This document shows, in pieces, positions 47,096 through 56,374 of a stretch of DNA of 64,000 nt. Below the pieces are notes generated by a model. It did not search any database and was not told the DNA's origin. It saw only the letters and a list, made by a program, of their open reading frames with translations. The DNA lies in the NCBI RefSeq assembly GCF_003026395.1, contig NZ_PYOO01000002.1, positions 372,001 through 436,000 of the forward strand. Direction: 5' to 3'. The DNA comes from Photobacterium iliopiscarium (GTDB lineage: Bacteria > Pseudomonadota > Gammaproteobacteria > Enterobacterales > Vibrionaceae). Made by a program: the position numbers and the translations under genes. The stretch's first letter is position 1; each line of letters begins with the position of its first letter.

Positions 47096-48827
47096 TCATC
47101 CAGCTTTTCACGACTTGTGCGGCAAGATCCGGTTCATTGGCAACCAACGCTCGCACTGCTTTCAATAAATCTTCATCTTTATGTAAATTAGGCAGATCTA
47201 AACTACTACTGCTTAACTCAAAACTTTCATTTGGATCTAAGTCACCACCGATTAAGCTGGTGCCATCACTATGACTATTGTGGGTTAAAATCGGTAAGCC
47301 ATTTTCATCTAACGGCGTGCCATTGGCCGTTTGATTTGGGTATAAAAGCTTATTCATTGCTGGACGCACCAAGACGATGATCACTACAATAATCACTAAT
47401 GCGGCCGCTAACCAACGAATCCAGCTACTAAAATTAGGATTATCCCAAATGGGTACATCAGCCAATAACAGTTCTTCAGGCAGAGCAAATGGCATCGATA
47501 ACACTTCTAATAAATCGCCACGCGCCTCTGAAAAACCAATTCCTCCCATTAATAAACGGCGAATCTTAACAATTTCAGCTTCGGATATTGGCACTCGCGT
47601 AATCTCACCTGTTTTAGGATCAACTATCGATTTATAATCAATCGCGACTGACACTGTTTGGCGATCAATAACGCCTGTTTGCGCGCGTTTATGGCTTATC
47701 GTGGTATCTAACTCATAATTACGGGTTGATTCACGATGCATGCGACCATTGCCGCTGCTTGTACCAGCTTGCATGTCTTTTATATTTTCAGGAATCGCAC
47801 TACTAACGGGGGGTTGATTGCTCAACGCACCAGGAATACCTGCCACCACTTGACCACCATTGCTATCTTCACGTGTAAATTCACTTCGAGTAGCCGCAGT
47901 TGCGGGATCATAACGTTTACGGGTTTCTTCTAAGGCTGAGAAATCCATCGCGATATCAACTTGTGAGGTGTAATTCCCCAGCCCTAAAACAGGCATCAAA
48001 ATGGCATCAATTTTTTCCCGTAAAGATTGTTCTTGTTTACGCTCTAATTCGTATTCTTTCCGTTTAGCGGTTGAGGATGGATCTTCCGTGCCTGAGCTTA
48101 ATAAACGCCCGTGTTGGTCGGTCACCGTAACGCGGGTAGGACGTAAACCAGGAACTGCGGTTGCCACCATATCAACAATGGAATCAACTTCTTGCTGCCC
48201 TAGTGCTCCACCTGATGCTAAGGTCAGAAAAACCGTCGCGGTGGCATCTTGATTATGACGCACAAACACACTTTGTTTTGGCATCGCCAGCAACACTTGT
48301 GCTTTTCTCACTTGGCTAATTTGTTCGATAGCACGGGCTAATTGGCGTTCACGACTTAATTTTAAACGCTCATTTTCGAGCCGTTGTGAAACACCAAATC
48401 CCATGTCTTTTAATAAAATATCATCGCCTTCAGCAGTACGACTGTTTAAACCACTGCGGGTTAAATCTAATTTTATGCTGCTGTATTTATCCGTTGGCAC
48501 TCGAATAGTATTACCATCAAGTTGGTAATCAATTTTCTTTTGATCAAAGTGATCCAAAATAGGAATCAATTCTTCGGTTTCGTAACTCCCCAATGGTCGC
48601 ATTTCTGGCTCTTTTATCCACACCACGACCATGACGATTAACGCGACACAAATCGCAACCGATAACACTAAGATCACCTGCCGTAACAGATCAAGATTGC
48701 CTAAAATACTGTCGGTACGCGAGGCTTTCTTTTCTGCAAGATCGGGATCTTGGGCAGCATCGCGTAATACTGGTGAGGTATTATTATTTGCAACCATAAC
48801 GGGTTGATTAACAATTTGATCTGGCAC
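47082..48827 (-). CDS. fliF: FliF, flagellar MS-ring protein
   Basis: A 581-residue protein with one membrane helix near the N-terminus (VILVLSVAICVALIVMVVVW) and another near the C-terminus (WLAALVIIVVIIVLV). The ring-building motifs lie between them, and a FliG-binding tail (NLHKDEDLLKAVRALVANEPDLAAQVVKSW) ends the protein. It lies 61 nt after fliE. Confidence 0.96.
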   Translation of the reverse strand: MPDQIVNQPVMVANNNTSPVLRDAAQDPDLAEKKASRTDSILGNLDLLRQVILVLSVAICVALIVMVVVWIKEPEMRPLGSYETEELIPILDHFDQKKIDYQLDGNTIRVPTDKYSSIKLDLTRSGLNSRTAEGDDILLKDMGFGVSQRLENERLKLSRERQLARAIEQISQVRKAQVLLAMPKQSVFVRHNQDATATVFLTLASGGALGQQEVDSIVDMVATAVPGLRPTRVTVTDQHGRLLSSGTEDPSSTAKRKEYELERKQEQSLREKIDAILMPVLGLGNYTSQVDIAMDFSALEETRKRYDPATAATRSEFTREDSNGGQVVAGIPGALSNQPPVSSAIPENIKDMQAGTSSGNGRMHRESTRNYELDTTISHKRAQTGVIDRQTVSVAIDYKSIVDPKTGEITRVPISEAEIVKIRRLLMGGIGFSEARGDLLEVLSMPFALPEELLLADVPIWDNPNFSSWIRWLAAALVIIVVIIVLVRPAMNKLLYPNQTANGTPLDENGLPILTHNSHSDGTSLIGGDLDPNESFELSSSSLDLPNLHKDEDLLKAVRALVANEPDLAAQVVKSWMNEDD

Positions 48828-48888
48828 TATTTATTTCTCACACATATAACAAATTAGGCGCTATCACACCGACAGATAACGACGATAC

Positions 48889-49200
48889 TTATACTGGCAT
48901 ATTCATTAATTCTTTGTAGGCTTGTACCATTTTATTACGTACTTGCACCGTCGCTTCAAACGCTACACTGGATTTATTACGCGCAATCATCACATCAGAT
49001 AACGACACACTACGATCACCTTGATCAAATCGCGTCGCCAGATCACTTGATTGGCCTTGAAGCGTATTTACCGACTTAATGGCATCATTTAATAAATGGC
49101 CAAAATCAGCACTGACTTGCTGTCCGGTTGCAGGACGAATATTATTTTGAGCATCTAAACGCATTGTCTGCATTTCGGCCGCTAATCCATTAACTTTCAT
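48889..49200 (-). CDS. fliE: FliE, flagellar MS-ring/rod junction protein
   Basis: A 103-residue protein with the family end SLSDVMIARNKSSVAFEATVQVRNKMVQAYKELMNMPV. FliE joins the MS ring and the proximal rod. It lies 62 nt after flrC; no convincing sigma-54 promoter was found in that gap. Confidence 0.96.
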   Translation of the reverse strand: MKVNGLAAEMQTMRLDAQNNIRPATGQQVSADFGHLLNDAIKSVNTLQGQSSDLATRFDQGDRSVSLSDVMIARNKSSVAFEATVQVRNKMVQAYKELMNMPV

Positions 49201-49262
49201 TGCAAAATCTCACTGTGTTTATCGCTATTATAAAAAGGTCTGTTATCTCTAGAACCCATCAA

Positions 49263-50654
49263 TTATGCGGGGAGTTCAATGCCAGCATCACGCATTTTGG
49301 CTAATTTATAGCGTAATGTGCGTGGACTAATACCTAGCTTATCTGCCATGTCTTTACGGTTACCTTGGCAAGCAACTAAGGTGTCTAAAATAATGTTAAA
49401 TTCTTGGCCGCGTAATTCATGACCTAAACTTTCAGCCACTATTGATGATGATGTAGAATCGATTGCCGTGGTTGCAGAGGCTAGAATTTCGCAATCAACC
49501 ACCGTTGAAGGCATAGCCATTTGTAACCAATCAATCCCTTCAACCACAATATGTTGCTCAGTTATCATAAGGTTATCGTGAATGATTAACGCGCGTTGAA
49601 TCACGTTATCAAGTTCACGTACATTTCCCGGCCATGTATATTGTAATAATTTGTTGAGTGCACATTGCGCAATGACAGGGATAGCCATCCCTTGTTGACT
49701 TGCATGGCGTTGTAAAAATAACTGCGCTAATGGCACAATATCGCCTTTACGCTCCGTTAATGCTGGCCATGTAATAGGAAAAACATTTAAGCGGTAATAC
49801 AAATCTTCACGAAAAAGACCTTCAGCAACAGACTTTTTCAAGTCACGATTACTGGTTGCAATGATCCGTACGTTCAATTTAATGCTTTTACGTCCACCCA
49901 AGCGTTCAACTTCACGTTCTTGTAATACCCGCAATAATTTGGCTTGCAAGTTAACATCCATTTCACTGATTTCATCCAGTAAAATCGTGCCTGCTTGAGC
50001 TTGTTCAAACTTGCCCGGACACGCTTGTACCGCGCCTGTAAAAGCCCCTTTTTCATAACCGAAGAGCATTGCTTCTAGCATGTTTTCAGGGATCGCCGCA
50101 CAGTTAATCGCAACAAAAGGGCCATCACTGCGTAAAGAGTGCTCATGAATATAACGTGATAACACTTCTTTACCCGATCCGCTAGGACCTAAGACCATCA
50201 CGCTGGCATCTGTTTTGGCTACTTTTTCTGCCATCGCTAACAGATGTAAACTTTTAGGATCCGCCGCTATTGTATTGGTGGGGTTGGATCTGATCGGTGC
50301 ATAGCGCCCAACCATATTTAACAAAACTTGCGGAGCGAATGGCTTCGCCATGTAATCAATCGCACCCTCTTTCATCGCGACAACTGCATCTTCAATATTG
50401 GCGTAGGCGGTCATTAATAGCACTGGCATTTTCGGCCACTGTAATTTAATACTGCGCAATAAAGCTAAGCCGTCCATCCCAGCCATTTGCACATCAGAAA
50501 CCACAATATCAATCGCCTCAGATTTCAATAACACCAATGCGTGTTCTGCACTTTCTGCTTCTAGCCATTGATAACCCGCTAATGCAAGCGTATCGACTAA
50601 TGCTTCACGCAAACCTTCGTCATCTTCTACGACTAATACTCGCGTTTGACTCAT
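49263..50654 (-). CDS. flrC: FlrC, sigma-54-dependent response regulator of flagellar genes
   Basis: A 463-residue NtrC-family activator. It has a receiver domain with Asp54 (IVVSDVQMAGMDG), an AAA+ domain with Walker A GPSGSGKE (156-163) and the sigma-54 contact loop GAFTGA (203-208), and a C-terminal Fis-type helix-turn-helix (RKDMADKLGISPRTLRYKL). It is phosphorylated by FlrB and activates hook-basal-body genes. It follows flrB by 38 nt. Confidence 0.97.
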   Translation of the reverse strand: MSQTRVLVVEDDEGLREALVDTLALAGYQWLEAESAEHALVLLKSEAIDIVVSDVQMAGMDGLALLRSIKLQWPKMPVLLMTAYANIEDAVVAMKEGAIDYMAKPFAPQVLLNMVGRYAPIRSNPTNTIAADPKSLHLLAMAEKVAKTDASVMVLGPSGSGKEVLSRYIHEHSLRSDGPFVAINCAAIPENMLEAMLFGYEKGAFTGAVQACPGKFEQAQAGTILLDEISEMDVNLQAKLLRVLQEREVERLGGRKSIKLNVRIIATSNRDLKKSVAEGLFREDLYYRLNVFPITWPALTERKGDIVPLAQLFLQRHASQQGMAIPVIAQCALNKLLQYTWPGNVRELDNVIQRALIIHDNLMITEQHIVVEGIDWLQMAMPSTVVDCEILASATTAIDSTSSSIVAESLGHELRGQEFNIILDTLVACQGNRKDMADKLGISPRTLRYKLAKMRDAGIELPA

Positions 50655-50692
50655 GCTTCACTCTCCATAGTTAACTCGAACCATTATGCGGC

Positions 50693-51706
50693 TTAAACTG
50701 ATGTGACTAACGGTAACTGCAAGGTAAATGTTGCCCCTTGCCCCAATTGTGAATGTAATCTCAAGCTACCGTTATGGGCTGATACCACCATCTGTACCAC
50801 CGCCAATCCTAATCCAGTCCCTTGTTGGCGAGTGGTAAAAAAAGGCTCTAACACTTTTTGATGATTTTCCGCCGCAATACCAGGGCCGTTATCTGCCACA
50901 CTGAGTAATAACATTTGATCCTGTTGTTGGCAGCGCACTGCGACTCGACAGCCTTTGCCTGCCATTTGAATCGCATTGGTGATCAAATTCCCTACAGCAC
51001 TTGCTAACGCGTTTTCATTGCCCATTAAGCGTAATGCTTCATCATCACAATCAATACTAAAATCGACATCATGACTCAGAACTTGGGCTTCTATCATTGC
51101 TTCTAAACTGTTGAGTAAACTTTCAATCGTAAATTCACTCACCACTTTATTGTCGCCACCTTTGGCAAATAACAGCATATCGTTAACTTGTTTTTCCAGA
51201 TCGTATAGTCGATCCACCAGCTTGGTTTGAAAACGATGTCGAGTCGCGGAGGTTAACCCTGATGACGCTAAGTTAGCCGCATACAACAATGCACTGGCTA
51301 ACGGAGTACGCACTTGATGTGCCAACGATGCCACCATTCGCCCTAACGACGACAAACGCTGCATTTCACTTAAACGTGATTGTAATTGTCGAGTTTCAGT
51401 TAAGTCAGTGATCACAATTAACTGCCCAGCCGCTGACGCTGAAATAGCTAATTTCACTTTACGACCACTACGCAGAGAAACTTCATGTCCATCATCATCT
51501 TGCGGAGCAAAACTGCGTTGAATAATCTCGCCCCAACGTTGGCCGATTAATGGCTCGCCAAGTAACCGTAATGCTTCTTGGTTGGCTTCACTAATCACAC
51601 CTTTTTCATCCAATAAAATGACCGCAACAGGCATCACTTGTAATACTTGTTGATAACGCTCAACTTGTTTGTTTAACGCCGATAATGTTATGGATGAGTC
51701 ACGCAT
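50693..51706 (-). CDS. flrB: FlrB, sensor histidine kinase of the flagellar cascade
   Basis: A 337-residue soluble kinase without membrane helices: PAS domain (about 15-105), HisKA with His130 (SLAHQVRTPLAS), HATPase with NLITNAIQMA, DNGPGIA and GTGLGLAV. It phosphorylates FlrC. It sits behind a sigma-54 promoter and a FlrA-type box. Confidence 0.96.
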   Translation of the reverse strand: MRDSSITLSALNKQVERYQQVLQVMPVAVILLDEKGVISEANQEALRLLGEPLIGQRWGEIIQRSFAPQDDDGHEVSLRSGRKVKLAISASAAGQLIVITDLTETRQLQSRLSEMQRLSSLGRMVASLAHQVRTPLASALLYAANLASSGLTSATRHRFQTKLVDRLYDLEKQVNDMLLFAKGGDNKVVSEFTIESLLNSLEAMIEAQVLSHDVDFSIDCDDEALRLMGNENALASAVGNLITNAIQMAGKGCRVAVRCQQQDQMLLLSVADNGPGIAAENHQKVLEPFFTTRQQGTGLGLAVVQMVVSAHNGSLRLHSQLGQGATFTLQLPLVTSV

Positions 51707-51741
51707 GATTAATCTGCAACGAACAACAATAGCAATGGTTA

Positions 51742-51757
51742 TGCAAATAACATACCA
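51742..51757 (-). promoter_or_regulatory. Sigma-54 promoter of flrBC
   Basis: On the minus strand TGGTATGTTATTTGCA matches the -24 TGG and -12 TTGCA elements with exact spacing, about 35 nt from the flrB ATG. Confidence 0.85.
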
Positions 51758-51810
51758 CTAATAATTCATATTTATCATGGTGTTAGATTAGTGGCGCGTT
51801 AATTTTTAAT

Positions 51811-51824
51811 GTCATTTTTATGAC
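51811..51824. promoter_or_regulatory. FleQ/FlrA-type box upstream of flrBC
   Basis: GTCATTTTTATGAC fits the FleQ consensus GTCA-N6-TGAC exactly in its arms. A further ATGAC half-site follows at 51829-51833. It is about 55 nt upstream of the -24 element, a usual place for a sigma-54 activator. FlrA is the FleQ orthologue encoded next door. Confidence 0.6.
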
Positions 51825-51960
51825 ACTAATGACACAATTGTGTTTGTGGGCACTCTTTTTAGCTTATGAGGACATATTTATTATTAAATCCATCGCGGTA
51901 TCATAGCTAAGCGCTATATTTAGCGGATATTGATTAAGCAATTATCGTTAAAACAACATA

Positions 51961-51998
51961 AAAAAAACCACCGCCAAATTAATGGCGGTGGCTTTTTT
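51961..51998 (-). terminator. Terminator of flrA
   Basis: Perfect 8-bp stem CCACCGCC / GGCGGTGG with an 8-nt loop and a T7 tail on the minus strand, 32 nt after the flrA stop. The rest of the 51,707-52,022 gap holds the flrB promoter and FlrA-type box. Confidence 0.95.
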
Positions 51999-52022
51999 AT
52001 ATTGAAAGAGAGTTAAGGAAAA

Positions 52023-53468
52023 TTAACTGTCTTTCGATAAACCATATTTACGCATTTTTTCAACTAACGTTGTACGACGCATACCCAACATATCAGCAGC
52101 ACGCGCAACAACACTTGATTGCGCATCTAATGCTTGGCGAATCATTTCAACTTCAAGTTCAGCCAGCATCTCTTTAAGATTTAATCCTTCTGGCGGTAAA
52201 CCGTTACCTAGTGGCGAACTATCATTTTCTTCAACCGCAAACAGATCGGCTAACGCTTGCTGTTCTTGTTCTTCAATAGACATCATGCCGCTTTCTGGCA
52301 CAAAATCAGGTAACTGACTATAACGGTATTTTATTGGCAAATGATTAACGTCCACCATTTCACCAGGATAAAGAATCGTTAATCGTTCCACCAAATTCGC
52401 TAATTCACGAATATTCCCCGGCCAATCATGCAACATTAATGAGGCAATCGCACGTGGTGTAAAGTGGATCCGTTTCGCGCCTTCTGCTTCCATACGGGTA
52501 AGCAGCTCTTGTAATAATAACGGAATATCTTCAATACGATCACGCAACGCAGGCATATCTATTGGGAATACATTTAAGCGGTAATATAAATCTTCTCGGA
52601 ATAATCTATCCGCGATCATTTTATCAAGATCACGGTGGGTTGCCGCCACAATACGCACGTTAGCTTTAATGGTTTGATTGCCGCCAACACGTTCAAAACT
52701 ACGTTCTTGCAATACGCGTAATAATTTAACTTGCATCGACATTGGCATATCACCAATCTCGTCTAAAAATAAAGTACCGCCTTCGGCTAATTCAAATCGA
52801 CCTTTACGGGTTGAAATAGCCCCAGTAAATGCCCCTTTTTCATGGCCAAATAATTCACTTTCAAGTAAATCAGCAGGAATAGCACCACAGTTAACCGGCA
52901 CAAATGGACCTTTGCCACGCTCAGAATGGTAATGCACGTTACGCGCAACCACTTCCTTTCCTGTGCCTGATTCACCTAAAATCAATACACTGGCGTCACA
53001 AGCAGCCACTTGTTCAACTAAACGACGAATATCACTGATCGCTGTACTGCGGCCAACCATGCTTCTAAAGAGCATGTTCTTACGACCAAGGGATGGTACT
53101 TGATGAGTGCGTTTACCTAAATATTCTTGGCAATGACGAAAGGCATCGGCGAGTTGGTTGTAATGCAGCGGAAATTTAAGGTCACCAATATAATTGGGTA
53201 ATTCAGCCAATAATTCATGATGATTAGTTAATGCAACCACTGGAATCTGCGGATACATTCTCAGCATATTAATAATACTACTGAGCCTTTTGGGATTGGT
53301 GATTGTTCCCAGCAGGCACACACCCCACTGTTGTTCCCATAATGACACGGTCAAATCTTGTGATGACAGCGCGTTATGATGTTCACCCATAAAGTTGAGG
53401 ATGACACCTAAATCATGACGTTGCTGTGGATCGTCATCAATAACAAGTGTATTTACTAAACCGTGCAT
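52023..53468 (-). CDS. flrA: FlrA, master activator of flagellar genes
   Basis: A 481-residue sigma-54 activator. The N-terminal FleQ-type domain lacks a phosphoacceptor ([11 protein letters not shown] where the Asp would be). The AAA+ domain carries Walker A GESGTGKE (165-172) and GAFTGA (212-217), and a Fis-type DNA-binding domain ends it ([23 protein letters not shown]). In Vibrio, FlrA starts the cascade and is inhibited by cyclic di-GMP and FlhG. It is monocistronic: a terminator follows, and the 250-nt gap upstream carries the fliS terminator but no clear promoter. Confidence 0.97.
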   Translation of the reverse strand: MHGLVNTLVIDDDPQQRHDLGVILNFMGEHHNALSSQDLTVSLWEQQWGVCLLGTITNPKRLSSIINMLRMYPQIPVVALTNHHELLAELPNYIGDLKFPLHYNQLADAFRHCQEYLGKRTHQVPSLGRKNMLFRSMVGRSTAISDIRRLVEQVAACDASVLILGESGTGKEVVARNVHYHSERGKGPFVPVNCGAIPADLLESELFGHEKGAFTGAISTRKGRFELAEGGTLFLDEIGDMPMSMQVKLLRVLQERSFERVGGNQTIKANVRIVAATHRDLDKMIADRLFREDLYYRLNVFPIDMPALRDRIEDIPLLLQELLTRMEAEGAKRIHFTPRAIASLMLHDWPGNIRELANLVERLTILYPGEMVDVNHLPIKYRYSQLPDFVPESGMMSIEEQEQQALADLFAVEENDSSPLGNGLPPEGLNLKEMLAELEVEMIRQALDAQSSVVARAADMLGMRRTTLVEKMRKYGLSKDS

Positions 53469-53666
53469 AGATGGATATTGCCTTTATAAGATTACACCCT
53501 GACGGTATATTCAATGTAGCGAAGAGAACAACAATCAAGAAGAGAGTAGATACATTGTAATTAATGTGCACCATAAGGCAAGATTTGACGTATAAAAGCT
53601 GTGATGCCAATACAAATAACAATGTAATTGATCAGGTTTTATGCCAATTAATGACTAAAAATACTT

Positions 53667-53705
53667 AAAAAAAACATTATCGGTAATACTGATTAGCATT
53701 ACCGA
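53667..53705 (-). terminator. Terminator of the flaG-fliD-flaI-fliS operon
   Basis: Stem TCGGTAAT / ATTACCGA with a 10-nt loop, ending in T8 on the minus strand, 13 nt after the fliS stop. Confidence 0.92.
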
Positions 53706-53718
53706 CAACAAAAATCAG

Positions 53719-54120
53719 TCAATTAGTTTCAGTAAGATAGTGATATTCCGTTGGAATTTGATCCCAAGCTGACTTTATTTCACGCAGCATACCCATCACA
53801 TCATCCAAAGGCTGAGTGACATTTTCAGCATTTGCACGGGAAATCTCGCTACCCATAAAATCATAAAGTGCATCAAGGTTTTTAGCGATATCACCGCCAT
53901 CTTCCATTGATAAACAATCACGCAGGCTTAATACAATATCTAGCGCTTTGGTTAAACGTTCACACTTAACCGCAATATTACCTTGTTCCATTGCTGCCTT
54001 ACCCTGAATCAGGCGTTCTATCGCCCCAGCGTATAACATTTGAATGATACGGTGCGGTGAGGCGCTGGCGAGTTGTGCATTCACTGAAACTTGCTTATAT
54101 GCCTGAAGAGAACCACGCAT
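53719..54120 (-). CDS. fliS: FliS, flagellin export chaperone
   Basis: A 133-residue helical protein with the FliS signature SPHRIIQMLYAGAIERLIQGKAAM. It binds the flagellin C-terminus to prevent early polymerisation. In Vibrio parahaemolyticus the gene is called flaJ. It lies 55 nt after flaI. Confidence 0.96.
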   Translation of the reverse strand: MRGSLQAYKQVSVNAQLASASPHRIIQMLYAGAIERLIQGKAAMEQGNIAVKCERLTKALDIVLSLRDCLSMEDGGDIAKNLDALYDFMGSEISRANAENVTQPLDDVMGMLREIKSAWDQIPTEYHYLTETN

Positions 54121-54175
54121 GTTGTTATCCTTTATTTAATAGCGACACATTATCAATAAACATCAGGTTTAGAGA

Positions 54176-54475
54176 TTATTGTCCGTGTTGTTGAATATTG
54201 CTGTAGAGCGATAATGATTTTTGGCTTTTTTTCGAACGCACTAACTGCGCGCCAATACGATCTTTATGTTGTTGTAATAACGCTTTCATCACTTGAGTAC
54301 GCGCCACCACATCATCAAACACTGCCCGTGATAGATCTGCTTGTTTAAGCACAATTTCCACTTGCTGATGACGCAATGCGACTAAGTTTTCAAGCTGCTG
54401 CGGAAAATCATCAGGGTAATCTTCTGCGAGTAATAATTGTTCAATTTGGTGTTCTAATTGGGTTAATTGCTGCAT
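54176..54475 (-). CDS. flaI: FlaI, small flagellar protein (FliT-like position)
   Basis: A 99-residue, highly charged helical protein between fliD and fliS, the place of Vibrio flaI. In enteric bacteria the equivalent place holds the FliD chaperone FliT; size and helical character agree, but sequence alone does not prove that function. It lies 12 nt after fliD. Confidence 0.8.
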   Translation of the reverse strand: MQQLTQLEHQIEQLLLAEDYPDDFPQQLENLVALRHQQVEIVLKQADLSRAVFDDVVARTQVMKALLQQHKDRIGAQLVRSKKSQKSLSLYSNIQQHGQ

Positions 54476-54487
54476 GTGTTATCCATT

Positions 54488-55873
54488 TTAAAAGACCATC
54501 AAGCTCATCATAGTATTGAGCTGATTATTCATTTTTCCTATCGCTGCATCCATCGCAGTAAATTGCTGATAAGTACGTTCTTCATAAGCTTTCATGCGCT
54601 CATTGAGTGACGTCATATCATCTTCAAGCCGAGTTTGTTGTTCTTTAATGGTTTTTTCTTTATTGGTTAACACACCATCCGTTGAACTGGTAAATGATTT
54701 AAAAATACCTTCTGCTTGATCAAGAAAACCATCTTCTTCAGTGTGAAAAAACGCATTAAAGGCTTTAAAATTATCTTTTAATGCTTCGTCGAACTTTTTG
54801 TCATCAATTTCAACTTTGCCATAACGATCGGTGGTAATTCCAAGATCACTCAAGCTATAGCTTTGACCATCAACCTCAATGGTTTTATTCATCAAATTTC
54901 GCATTTGACTACTGATCGAACGGGTTAAACTGTCACCATTTAGCGGGCCACTGGTTTTCTTTTCTACATCGTATTTACTGAGATTATTGGCGGTATCAAT
55001 CAAACCATTATAGGCTTCAATAAAACTCTCAAGTGACGATTTTGCATCTTTGGTATTATCCGTAATATCAATCGTAACGTGCTTAACATCATCGGTATCT
55101 GTTAGCTTTTTCAGATCAAGCGTTACGCCTTCAATCGCATTTTCAATCTTATTACTACCACTACTAATGACAGTATGATTATCAATCCGTATTTGAGCAT
55201 CTTCACCTGCCTGCATTTGTACCATTTCAGCATTAGCGGTTGGATTAGCAGGATCAAAACTTAATTTAGCTAACTCCCCTGTCATCTTAGAAGCATCAAT
55301 CGATATTTGTTGATCTTTTCCTGTTTCTGAACTTGAGAAAACGATCTTCGCGCCCTTATCATCATTGATAACGGTTGCGGTCACACCGGGGTTATCTTTG
55401 GCATTATTAATCGCATTAACGATATCTTTAAGGCTGCTTTTTTCTTTATTGATATCCAGTGATAGCGTTTTTCCATCAATGGTAATATCTAATGTTCCCG
55501 ATCCAAGTTCCGCTTTAGGATCAGAATCAAATGAATTATTTGACATCACTTTATGGGATTTAGCTAACGCAAGTACTTCAATGTTATAGCTACCATTTTG
55601 TGCATCAGCAGAGGCTTCAACACCAACAAAACCACTTTCAGATGAGGTTGCCGATTGACCAGCAAAGACTTTATCTTCGGCAAATTTTTTAACCATTTCC
55701 TCTAAACCAGAAACCGCAGATTTAATTTGCCCATAGCCACTCAGTTGAACTTCTAGCTTTTGCTGCTGTTCTTTGATCCGCTGTTCTTTCGGGGCACGTT
55801 CTGCTGCTACTAATTGTTGTGTCATTCCAGCAACATCTAATCCAGACGCTAAACCACCTGCACTTAATCCCAT
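54488..55873 (-). CDS. fliD: FliD, flagellar filament cap protein
   Basis: A 461-residue protein with the FliD N-terminal signature (AGGLASGLDVAGMTQQLVAAERAPKEQR), a variable middle and a C-terminal coiled coil (IKEQQTRLEDDMTSLNERMKAYEERTYQQF). It caps the filament and folds incoming flagellin. It lies 15 nt after flaG. Confidence 0.96.
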   Translation of the reverse strand: MGLSAGGLASGLDVAGMTQQLVAAERAPKEQRIKEQQQKLEVQLSGYGQIKSAVSGLEEMVKKFAEDKVFAGQSATSSESGFVGVEASADAQNGSYNIEVLALAKSHKVMSNNSFDSDPKAELGSGTLDITIDGKTLSLDINKEKSSLKDIVNAINNAKDNPGVTATVINDDKGAKIVFSSSETGKDQQISIDASKMTGELAKLSFDPANPTANAEMVQMQAGEDAQIRIDNHTVISSGSNKIENAIEGVTLDLKKLTDTDDVKHVTIDITDNTKDAKSSLESFIEAYNGLIDTANNLSKYDVEKKTSGPLNGDSLTRSISSQMRNLMNKTIEVDGQSYSLSDLGITTDRYGKVEIDDKKFDEALKDNFKAFNAFFHTEEDGFLDQAEGIFKSFTSSTDGVLTNKEKTIKEQQTRLEDDMTSLNERMKAYEERTYQQFTAMDAAIGKMNNQLNTMMSLMVF

Positions 55874-55888
55874 AATTTGCCTCTTTAA

Positions 55889-56287
55889 CTACACAGTACG
55901 GCTTAAAGAACTCAAGCTATGCTTGGCTAAATTTTTGTTTAAGTCTAGCAATTCTTGTGCCGGAACTTGGCGAATAATATCACCGGTTTCTTTATCAACA
56001 ATAGTGGCTATTTGTTTGCCACTGTCATCGTCAATATGAAACCGTAAGATGCGATTAACCTGTTGTAATACTTGTTCAATCTGCTTAATTCGCTCTTGCT
56101 CTTCGTGATTATCAAGATTGAATGAATTAAGCAGATTGTCATCATTATTAGTCGTTTCGGTTTTATTGACAGTTTGCTGTAATGGCAAGTTATTATCGAG
56201 AGCCTCTGACAGTTGAATCTTATCAACAGGAGATTGAACATCATGAGGATGATATAGAGATAAGGGCGGTAGAGGATTGATCGCCAT
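55889..56287 (-). CDS. flaG: FlaG, flagellar protein
   Basis: A 132-residue protein with a variable N-terminus and the conserved FlaG C-terminal domain (NRILRFHIDDDSGKQIATIVDKETGDIIRQVPAQELLDL). It is linked to filament length or stability in Vibrio and Pseudomonas. ATG 56287 is chosen over an upstream in-frame ATG because AAGGA lies 8-9 nt before it. Confidence 0.94.
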   Translation of the reverse strand: MAINPLPPLSLYHPHDVQSPVDKIQLSEALDNNLPLQQTVNKTETTNNDDNLLNSFNLDNHEEQERIKQIEQVLQQVNRILRFHIDDDSGKQIATIVDKETGDIIRQVPAQELLDLNKNLAKHSLSSLSRTV

Positions 56288-56331
56288 AGCCAGTTCCTTG
56301 AACATATTTGTTAGCGATTAAAATACAACAA

Positions 56332-56359
56332 TGCCCTGCTTGATATACCAAGCAAGGCA
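56332..56359 (-). terminator. Flagellin terminator
   Basis: 11-bp stem TGCCTTGCTTG / CAAGCAGGGCA (one G-U pair) with a 6-nt loop and a moderately T-rich tail on the minus strand, 15 nt after the flagellin stop. Confidence 0.75.
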
Positions 56360-56374
56360 CGACAATATTGCGGA

